Shown here one piece after another: positions 6,919 through 12,780 of a stretch of 12,780 nucleotides of DNA. Origin of the DNA: Rhodobiaceae bacterium (GTDB lineage: Bacteria; Pseudomonadota; Alphaproteobacteria; Parvibaculales; Parvibaculaceae); assembly GCA_002401305.2 (NCBI GenBank), contig NVSO02000224.1:1-12780 (forward strand), in the 5' to 3' direction. The notes under the pieces were generated by a model. The model was given only the letters and a program-made list of their open reading frames with translations, had not been told where the DNA came from and ran no database searches. Every line of letters starts with the position of its first letter. Within the stretch, counting starts at the first letter, position 1. A program made the translations under genes and the position numbers.

Positions 6919-7920
6919 ATGGATAAGTTAGTGACAGCATTGCGCGCTGCAGGAGAGCCGACCCGGCTTCGCCTGCTTGTGTTGTTGTCGCATAGCGAGC
7001 TTGCGGTGACGGAGCTTGTGACCATTCTGCGCCAAAGTCAGCCGCGGGTAAGCCGACACCTAAAACTTTTAGCTGAGGCTGGATTAATTGACCGCTTTCG
7101 CGAAGGCAGCTGGGTATTTTACCGCCTGTCGGGAGACGGAACAGGGGCTGATTTTGCCCGCCAATTGATGGGATTGGTGCCAGCTGACGATGTGACATTT
7201 GTGAAGGACCTTGAGCGACTGGCGCAAGTGCGTTTTGCGCGGTCTGAACGCGCGGCGACGTATTTTCGGGAAAATGCTCAAGAATGGGATCAAATTCGTG
7301 AGCTGCATTTGCCTGAAGAAGTTGTTGAGGCGGCTTTGCTTGACATGGCGGGGCCAGGGCCGATTGGCAGCTTGTTGGACTTAGGCACAGGCACGGGCCG
7401 TATTGTTGAGATATTTGGTGACCGGGTGGAGCAGGCTGTCGGTATTGACCAAAGCCCAGAGATGTTGGCCTTTGCGCGCTCCAAGCTGGAAAGCGAAAGC
7501 TATGGCCATTGTCAGGTGCGCCATGGGAATTTGTTTGATTTGCCTTTCGGGGTAGATAATTTTGATGTGATTACGGTTCATCAAGTGCTGCACTTTTTGG
7601 ATGATCCAGCCCTTGCAGTGCGGGAGGCGGCGCGGGTGCTTAAACCGGGCGGACGTCTTTTAATCGCGGATTTTGCGCCGCATAGTTTGGACTTTTTGCG
7701 AGAAGAACATGCCCACCGGCGGCTTGGGTTTTCGAGCGACGAATTGACCGGATTGTGCCAGCAAGGTGGATTGGAAGTGTCGGAAATACGTCGCTTCCCT
7801 CCTGAAGAAAAGAGCGCGGAAAAATTGACGGTATTGTGTTGCTTGGCGATTAAGCCGGGCGCAGTGGAAAAGAAAAATCAATCGGGTCGAGTAGCGCCCG
7901 CGTTGGAAAAGGCTGAGTGA
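6919..7920 (+). CDS. ArsR-type regulator fused to SAM-dependent methyltransferase-like domain, SahR-like
   Basis: A 333-residue cytoplasmic protein. Residues 1-85 form an ArsR winged helix-turn-helix: EPTRLRLLVLLSHSELAVTEL, recognition helix around QPRVSRHLKLLAEAGLI (41-57), and wing GSWVFYRL. No cysteine or histidine metal-site pattern such as CVC is seen in the recognition region, which argues against metal sensing. Residues about 115-290 form a class I methyltransferase fold with SAM-binding motif DLGTGTG (154-160), acidic D177 in GIDQSPEML, and LKPGGRLLIADF (241-252). As first gene of an operon with metF and metH it probably senses SAM or S-adenosylhomocysteine and regulates the methyl cycle, like SahR, an ArsR-family regulator described in Proteobacteria (from memory). 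ATG 6919 is preferred for its fit to ArsR N-termini; GAGG is only 3 nt upstream, so an in-frame GTG at 6910 or TTG at 6907 remains possible. It ends 1 nt before metF. Confidence 0.85.
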   Translation: MDKLVTALRAAGEPTRLRLLVLLSHSELAVTELVTILRQSQPRVSRHLKLLAEAGLIDRFREGSWVFYRLSGDGTGADFARQLMGLVPADDVTFVKDLERLAQVRFARSERAATYFRENAQEWDQIRELHLPEEVVEAALLDMAGPGPIGSLLDLGTGTGRIVEIFGDRVEQAVGIDQSPEMLAFARSKLESESYGHCQVRHGNLFDLPFGVDNFDVITVHQVLHFLDDPALAVREAARVLKPGGRLLIADFAPHSLDFLREEHAHRRLGFSSDELTGLCQQGGLEVSEIRRFPPEEKSAEKLTVLCCLAIKPGAVEKKNQSGRVAPALEKAE

Positions 7921-7921
7921 T

Positions 7922-8833
7922 ATGCAAGTAGCAAGCGACCGGCTTCGTGGTAGCGATCCGGTGAGTGTTTCATTTGAATTCTTCCCGCCCAAATCGGACG
8001 AGATGGATGTGAAATTGTGGAAGTGTATTGAACGCTTGGCTCCGCTGGCGCCCAGCTTTGTGTCGGTGACTTACGGTGCAGGTGGCTCCACGCGGGAGCG
8101 CACTCATGCGACTGTGAAGCGGATTGTTGAGGAGACGGCTCTTAAACCTGCGGCTCATCTCACATGTGTTGGGGCGAGCAAAGGGGAAGTGGATGATGTG
8201 ATCGCGTCTTATTGGGATGCGGGCATTCGCCATATTGTTGCTTTGCGCGGAGATATGCCGGAAATGGGAGCTGCTTATGCGCCCCATGCGCAGGGATATA
8301 AAAGCACGCCCGAGTTGATTGCAGGTATTAAGGCCATTGGTGATTTTGAGGTGTCAGTGAGCGCTTATCCAGAGCGCCACCCTGATAGTGGTTCTGTTGA
8401 TCAAGATGTTGAATTGTTAAAGGCAAAAATTGATGCCGGTGCCACGCGAGCGATTACGCAATTTGCGTTTGATACGTCCGTGCACGGTGATTTTTTGGAG
8501 CGGACGGCAAAAGCCGGTATTAAGGTTCCTATCGTACCGGGCATTATGTCGACGACTAACTTTAACGGTATCCGCCGTATGGCAGGACGTTGCGGGGCGC
8601 ATGTGCCGGAGTGGCTTGCTGATTATTATCACGGGCTGGATGATGATCTGCCGACACGCAAACTTATTGCTGCGACCGTTGCTGCTGAACAGGTGCACGA
8701 GTTGAAGCGGATCGGTTACCGGGACTTTCATTTCTATACGTTGAACCAAGCTGATTTGACGTATGCCATTTGTCACATTTTGGGCTTTAAGCCCGCACAT
8801 GCGGGTGAGCCCCTCACCCAAGCCGCTCAATAG
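7922..8833 (+). CDS. metF: 5,10-methylenetetrahydrofolate reductase
   Basis: A 303-residue FAD enzyme that reduces 5,10-methylene-tetrahydrofolate to 5-methyl-tetrahydrofolate, the methyl donor for methionine synthase. Seen in sequence: the N-terminal FEFFPPKS with catalytic-type glutamate E19, VTYGAGGSTR (49-58), AHLTCVG, LRGD (108-111) with D111 matching the FAD-contacting aspartate, the folate/NADH region AYPERHP, TQFAFD, and PIVPGIMS. Length matches the bacterial MetF family (about 296 in E. coli). It starts 1 nt after the regulator stop, so translation is probably coupled. Its stop codon overlaps the ribosome binding site of the next gene. The context with both MetH halves confirms the role. 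Confidence 0.96.
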   Translation: MQVASDRLRGSDPVSVSFEFFPPKSDEMDVKLWKCIERLAPLAPSFVSVTYGAGGSTRERTHATVKRIVEETALKPAAHLTCVGASKGEVDDVIASYWDAGIRHIVALRGDMPEMGAAYAPHAQGYKSTPELIAGIKAIGDFEVSVSAYPERHPDSGSVDQDVELLKAKIDAGATRAITQFAFDTSVHGDFLERTAKAGIKVPIVPGIMSTTNFNGIRRMAGRCGAHVPEWLADYYHGLDDDLPTRKLIAATVAAEQVHELKRIGYRDFHFYTLNQADLTYAICHILGFKPAHAGEPLTQAAQ

Positions 8834-8837
8834 GAGG
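8832..8837 (+). promoter_or_regulatory. Ribosome binding site overlapping the metF stop codon
   Basis: A perfect AGGAGG, 5 nt before the ATG at 8843. Its first two bases are the last two of the metF TAG stop. This is the strongest ribosome site in the operon and suggests that the homocysteine module is made at a high level, coupled to metF translation. Confidence 0.85.
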
Positions 8838-8842
8838 CTGCC

Positions 8843-9910
8843 ATGACTGAACTATCTCGTGAAGAACGTGTTGCAAAGTTTTATGAGGAATCCGCCAAGC
8901 GGATTTTGGTTTTGGATGGTGCCATGGGCACAATGATCCAGGGATATAAATTGGAAGAAGCCGACTATCGCGGTGACCGGTTTAAAGACCATGGCATTGA
9001 TGTGAAGGGCAATAATGAACTGATCTCCTTGGTTCAGAAGGATATTTTGCGCGACATCCATTTGGAATATTATCGGGCTGGCTGTGACATCGCCGAAACC
9101 AATACATTTGGTGCGACGGTGGTGGCGCAGGGCGATTACTCGATGGAGAGCCTTGCCTATGAGATGAATGTGGAGAGCGCCAAAATTGCGCGCCAAGCAG
9201 CCGCATTGGCAGAAGCTGAAGACGGAAAAATTCGGTTTGTCGCGGGCGTGCTTGGCCCCACCAACCGTACCGCTTCGATTTCTCCTGATGTGAATGACCC
9301 GGCTTTTCGAAACGTGACCTATGATGCTTTGGTGGAGGCCTATACGTCGGCTGTTAAAGGGTTGATCGAGGGCGGTGCTGACGCCATTCTGGTGGAGACC
9401 ATCTTTGATACGTTGAATGCGAAAGCTGCCTTACACGCCATTCAAGATGTGTATGAAGAGCTGGGCTTTAAATTGCCCATTATGATTTCAGGCACGATTA
9501 CCGATTTGTCTGGCCGTCTGCTCTCAGGCCAAACTGCTGAAGCCTTTTGGTATTCCGTACGCCATGTGAAGCCGTTTTCCATTGGGTTGAATTGTGCGTT
9601 GGGTGCTGAACAGATGCGCCAATATATTGCCGACTTGGGCCGTGTGGCCGATGTGCTTGTGAGTGCACACCCTAATGCAGGCCTACCAAATGAATTTGGC
9701 GAATATGATGAGACGCCGGAAATGATGGCTGGTCTTGTGGGTGAATTTGCCCAAGCGGGACTGGTGAATGTTTTGGGCGGATGTTGCGGCACGACGCCTG
9801 ACCATATTAAAGCCATTGCAGAGGCTGTTGAGGGTGTTGCGCCTCGCGTTGTGCCTGAAACTGAGACAGCGATGCGCCTTTCGGGTCTTGAACCCTTTGT
9901 GCATGCCTAA
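8843..9910 (+). CDS. metH: Methionine synthase, homocysteine-binding subunit (split MetH N-terminal module)
   Basis: A 355-residue protein equal to the N-terminal homocysteine S-methyltransferase barrel of E. coli MetH. Seen in sequence: [12 protein letters not shown] (22-33), ETNTFGAT (85-92), [11 protein letters not shown], and the three zinc-binding cysteines C251 (GLNCALG), C314 and C315 ([10 protein letters not shown]). The zinc activates homocysteine for attack on methylcobalamin. The protein stops after [12 protein letters not shown], where single-chain MetH continues through SGLEP into the folate domain, so it holds one complete module and lacks cobalamin, folate and reactivation domains. 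These are encoded by the next gene, starting 43 nt downstream in a different frame. It has a strong ribosome site of its own. A stand-alone betaine- or SAM-dependent homocysteine methyltransferase is a less likely reading because of the partner next door. Confidence 0.93.
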   Translation: MTELSREERVAKFYEESAKRILVLDGAMGTMIQGYKLEEADYRGDRFKDHGIDVKGNNELISLVQKDILRDIHLEYYRAGCDIAETNTFGATVVAQGDYSMESLAYEMNVESAKIARQAAALAEAEDGKIRFVAGVLGPTNRTASISPDVNDPAFRNVTYDALVEAYTSAVKGLIEGGADAILVETIFDTLNAKAALHAIQDVYEELGFKLPIMISGTITDLSGRLLSGQTAEAFWYSVRHVKPFSIGLNCALGAEQMRQYIADLGRVADVLVSAHPNAGLPNEFGEYDETPEMMAGLVGEFAQAGLVNVLGGCCGTTPDHIKAIAEAVEGVAPRVVPETETAMRLSGLEPFVHA

Positions 9911-9953
9911 GCTATTTGACTGATTTTGACGATTGACGACAGGAACTTGTTCT

Positions 9954-12620
9954 ATGACCGACGCATCGAGTGGTTTTATCAATGTGGGCGAGCGCACCAA
10001 TGTGACGGGCTCGGCCAGATTTAAGAAACTCATTCTTACTGGAGATTATGAAGCTGCTCTTAGTGTAGCTCGTCAACAGGTTGAGAATGGCGCGCAAATC
10101 ATCGATATTAATATGGATGAAGGCATGTTGGATTCAGAAGCTGCCATGGTGCGGTTTTTGAATTTGATTGCGTCGGAACCTGATATCTCTCGTGTGCCGA
10201 TTATGGTCGACTCTTCTAAGTGGAGTGTCATCGAAGCAGGTCTTAAGTGCATTCAAGGCAAGCCGATTGTGAACTCCATTTCGCTTAAAGAAGGCGAAGA
10301 GGCGTTTTTACATCATGCACGTTTGTGTAAACGTTACGGCGCAGCTGTGGTTGTGATGGCGTTTGACACAGAGGGGCAGGCTGACACGGAAGACCGTAAG
10401 TTCGAAATTTGCGAGCGGTCTTACAAATTGTTGACGGAGAAAGTCGACTTTCCGCCAGAAGATATTATTTTTGATCCCAATATTTTTGCTGTGGCAACCG
10501 GGATTGAAGAACACAATAACTACGGTGTTGATTTCATCAATGCGACACGGCGGATCAAGCAAGCCTTGCCTTACGCTCACGTGTCTGGTGGCGTCTCGAA
10601 TGTGTCGTTTTCTTTCCGCGGCAATGATTTGGTGCGTGAAGCGATGCACTCTGTCTTCCTCTACCACGCGATTAAAGCGGGTGTGGATATGGGGATTGTG
10701 AATGCGGGCCAACTGGCGATTTACGAAGATATTGATGCTGATCTGCGGGAGCGGGTGGAAGATGTCATTCTTAACCGACGCGACGATGCGACGGACCGCT
10801 TGCTTGAAATTGCCGATCAGTTCCGCGGCGAGGGCGGCAAAAAACGTGAAGAAGATTTAAGCTGGCGTGAAGTGCCGGTGGGTGAGCGGCTGACCCATTC
10901 TTTGGTCAAAGGGATCAACGCCTTTATTGAAGAAGACACAGAAGAAGCTCGGCTTTTATTTGATCGTCCCTTGCATGTGATCGAAGGCCCGTTGATGGAC
11001 GGGATGAATGTTGTTGGGGATCTGTTTGGGGAAGGAAAAATGTTTCTGCCCCAAGTGGTGAAGAGCGCCCGGGTGATGAAGCAAGCTGTGGCTTATCTGA
11101 TGCCTTTCATGGATAAGGAAAAAAGAGACGCAGGCGTGACCGGTGCACAAAGTGCTGGCAAAATATTGATGGCGACAGTGAAAGGCGATGTGCACGACAT
11201 TGGCAAAAACATTGTTGGCGTTGTGTTGCAGTGTAACAATTTTGAGGTCGTTGACCTTGGGGTGATGGTGTCGGCTGCGCGTATTTTGGAAGAAGCCAAG
11301 AAAGAGAAAGTTGACATCATTGGTCTCTCCGGTTTGATCACACCAAGCTTGGACGAGATGTGCAATGTCGCGGCTGAGATGGAGCGGCTTGATTTCAACC
11401 TACCCTTGATGATTGGGGGGGCGACGACAAGCAAGGTGCATACGGCTGTTAAAATTGACCCGAACTATAACAAGGGCCAAACCGTTTACGTGACCGATGC
11501 CAGCCGGGCAGTGGGTGTTGCGCGTAGTTTGATGTCTGAAGACGGGCGCGCGGCCTATCAGAGCGATATTGCTGATGAATACAAAAAGATGGCTGTTGCC
11601 CATGCCAAAAAACAACAGGTTGGGCCAAGGATTTCGATTGCCGGAGCGCGGGCAAATAAATATCCGATCGACTGGTCTGGCTATGTGCCGCCGCGTCCAA
11701 GCTTTTTGGGCACGAAGACATTTGAAGAATATGACCTTGAGAAATTGGTGCCCACTATTGATTGGACACCGTTCTTTGCTACATGGGAAATGAAGGGCGC
11801 CTATCCACGGATTTTTGAGGACAATGTACGCGGGGAAGCTGCCCGGGCTTTGTTTGATGATGCTCAAGAGATGTTGGCAAAAATCGTGGAAGGCAAGTGG
11901 TTGCGGCCCAAAGCCGTCATTGGCTTCTGGGCAGCCAATCAAATCAACCATGATGATGTTGAGCTTTATACAGATGAGACACGTGATACTCATTTGGCGA
12001 CGTTCCACACACTGCGCCAACAGATGGCGCGGAAGAATGACCGGGCCAACTTCGCGCTTTCGGATTTTGTTGCGCCTCTCGACACCGGGATAGCGGATTA
12101 TGTCGGTGGCTTTGCGGTGACCACAGGGCACGGTGAAGAAGTTCATGCAGAACGGTTTAAAGCCGATAAGGATGATTATTCTGCGATTATGTTGTCGGCC
12201 TTAGCGGACCGTTTGGCTGAAGCCTTCGCCGAACATTTGCATGGACGCGTGCGGAGAGAATTCTGGGGATATGCGCCGGGTGAGAACTTCTCCAATGAGG
12301 AGTTGATCAAAGAGGCCTATGACGGCATTCGCCCAGCGCCTGGCTATCCGGCACAACCAGACCACACGGAAAAAGGCACGCTGTTTAAAGTGTTGGATGC
12401 TGAGAAACAGGCGGGCATACAGCTGACGGAAAGCTTTGCGATGTGGCCGGGGTCTTCTGTATCTGGGATGTATTTCTCCCATCCAGAATCGCAATATTTT
12501 GGCGTAGGTAAGATTGAAGCAGATCAAGTGAAAGACTATGCCGCCCGTAAAGGCATGGCGCTTGAAGACTGTGAAAAATGGTTGGCGCCGATGCTGAACT
12601 ATCGCCCGATGAGCGATTAG
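9954..12620 (+). CDS. metH: Methionine synthase, folate-, cobalamin- and SAM-binding subunit (split MetH C-terminal part)
   Basis: An 888-residue protein collinear with E. coli MetH from the folate domain to the end. Order: pterin-binding domain (about 8-270) with [11 protein letters not shown] (10-20), NMDEGMLD and VDSSKW; cobalamin cap domain (about 305-395) with [30 protein letters not shown]12-binding Rossmann domain (about 400-530) with DVHDIG (412-417), H414 being the lower cobalt ligand; and reactivation domain (about 560-888) with [16 protein letters not shown] and RPAPGYP (793-799), which binds SAM for reductive methylation. It transfers the methyl group from 5-methyl-tetrahydrofolate via cobalamin to homocysteine held by the preceding gene's product. 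The ATG at 9954 is chosen over a TTG at 9933: AGGA lies at 9941-9944, and the conserved part begins a few residues later. The C-terminal WLAPMLNY ending is complete. Confidence 0.95.
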   Translation: MTDASSGFINVGERTNVTGSARFKKLILTGDYEAALSVARQQVENGAQIIDINMDEGMLDSEAAMVRFLNLIASEPDISRVPIMVDSSKWSVIEAGLKCIQGKPIVNSISLKEGEEAFLHHARLCKRYGAAVVVMAFDTEGQADTEDRKFEICERSYKLLTEKVDFPPEDIIFDPNIFAVATGIEEHNNYGVDFINATRRIKQALPYAHVSGGVSNVSFSFRGNDLVREAMHSVFLYHAIKAGVDMGIVNAGQLAIYEDIDADLRERVEDVILNRRDDATDRLLEIADQFRGEGGKKREEDLSWREVPVGERLTHSLVKGINAFIEEDTEEARLLFDRPLHVIEGPLMDGMNVVGDLFGEGKMFLPQVVKSARVMKQAVAYLMPFMDKEKRDAGVTGAQSAGKILMATVKGDVHDIGKNIVGVVLQCNNFEVVDLGVMVSAARILEEAKKEKVDIIGLSGLITPSLDEMCNVAAEMERLDFNLPLMIGGATTSKVHTAVKIDPNYNKGQTVYVTDASRAVGVARSLMSEDGRAAYQSDIADEYKKMAVAHAKKQQVGPRISIAGARANKYPIDWSGYVPPRPSFLGTKTFEEYDLEKLVPTIDWTPFFATWEMKGAYPRIFEDNVRGEAARALFDDAQEMLAKIVEGKWLRPKAVIGFWAANQINHDDVELYTDETRDTHLATFHTLRQQMARKNDRANFALSDFVAPLDTGIADYVGGFAVTTGHGEEVHAERFKADKDDYSAIMLSALADRLAEAFAEHLHGRVRREFWGYAPGENFSNEELIKEAYDGIRPAPGYPAQPDHTEKGTLFKVLDAEKQAGIQLTESFAMWPGSSVSGMYFSHPESQYFGVGKIEADQVKDYAARKGMALEDCEKWLAPMLNYRPMSD

Positions 12621-12660
12621 ACTGACGGACGTTACCTAAGCGGACAATAGTAGGCAATAA

Positions 12661-12690
12661 AAAGGGCGGTGAGTTATCTCACCGCCCTTT
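12661..12690. terminator. Intrinsic terminator of the methionine operon
   Basis: A perfect stem GGGCGGTGAG (12664-12673) with CTCACCGCCC (12678-12687) and a TTAT loop, extended by AAA/TTT pairs to 12661 and 12690. On the + strand only TTT then GTCCCTCTTT follows. On the - strand the stem is followed by TTTTTATT, a better U-tract. It therefore probably acts in both directions, which suits a convergent gene to the right. Confidence 0.88.
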
Positions 12691-12738
12691 GTCCCTCTTT
12701 GGGGACTTGTTCGTTTCCTCGATCAGTTGGTTGCCTTG

Positions 12739-12780
12739 TTAGACAACACCTAAAACTATCGCACCGACAAATATAAAAAC
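12739..12780 (-). CDS. Possible C-terminal end of a small hydrophobic protein, cut by the window edge
   Basis: On the minus strand the last 13 codons before a TAA (complement of 12739-12741) read VFIFVGAIVLGVV, entirely hydrophobic and like the end of a membrane helix. The placement of a terminator with a better U-tract on this strand, 49 bp downstream, fits a convergent gene. Only 42 bases are visible, so identity and even reality are uncertain. Confidence 0.3.
   Translation of the reverse strand, partial: VFIFVGAIVLGVV

Noticed and set aside
9901..9953. metH as a frameshifted pseudogene
   Set aside because: The two halves lie in different frames, but the first stops after a complete module and the second has its own start and ribosome site. 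The frame of the second contains stops at 9921 and 9927, and all catalytic residues are kept. A gene split fits better than decay.
11400..12146. A 248-codon open frame on the minus strand inside metH
   Set aside because: It lies opposite highly conserved methionine synthase sequence, has no recognisable domain and no context. It is a shadow of the real gene.
1..12780. CRISPR array, insertion sequence, prophage, defence island or tRNA gene
   Set aside because: No regularly spaced repeats, transposase or integrase motifs, terminal inverted repeats or cloverleaf-like segments were seen. Apart from the intergenic regions, nearly all sequence is explained by conserved housekeeping families.

Overview
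The window looks like a chromosomal housekeeping segment of an alphaproteobacterium. The evidence is the set of protein families and their arrangement: a split cobalamin-dependent methionine synthase behind metF and an ArsR/methyltransferase fusion regulator, an isolated mlaA-mlaC pair, and a DUF3369-type HD-GYP response regulator. Genus and species cannot be read from the sequence. I found no rRNA, tRNA, CRISPR array, transposase or phage gene, and no clear sign of recent transfer.

Left part (1-3033). A DUF389 membrane protein (13-1050, +) converges, with only 16 bp between stop codons, on a REC-DUF3369-HD-GYP response regulator (1067-2653, -), a probable cyclic-di-GMP phosphodiesterase. A 380-bp divergent intergenic region follows. 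It carries an imperfect direct repeat, a small hairpin and a possible 15-codon ORF.

Middle part (3034-6918). ettA (3034-4692, +), an ABC-F translation factor, ends at a strong bidirectional terminator shared with the convergent mlaC gene (4781-5488, -). Upstream of mlaC on the same strand is mlaA (5660-6436, -), an outer-membrane lipoprotein. A hairpin lies between the two Mla genes. Both encode parts of the system that keeps phospholipids out of the outer leaflet of the outer membrane; the inner-membrane MlaFEDB parts are not in the window. A 482-bp divergent intergenic region separates mlaA from the methionine operon.

Right part (6919-12780). A compact four-gene operon reads rightward: an ArsR-type DNA-binding domain fused to a SAM-dependent methyltransferase-like domain (6919-7920), metF (7922-8833), the homocysteine-binding module of methionine synthase (8843-9910), and the rest of methionine synthase with its folate, cobalamin and reactivation domains (9954-12620). 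A strong hairpin terminator follows. MetF makes 5-methyl-tetrahydrofolate, the two MetH halves move its methyl group to homocysteine, and the first gene probably senses SAM or S-adenosylhomocysteine and controls the operon. A near-perfect 20-bp palindrome overlapping the predicted -10 region upstream of that gene is the likely operator. This operon is the most interesting part of the window, because methionine synthase is cleanly split between its homocysteine and folate modules.
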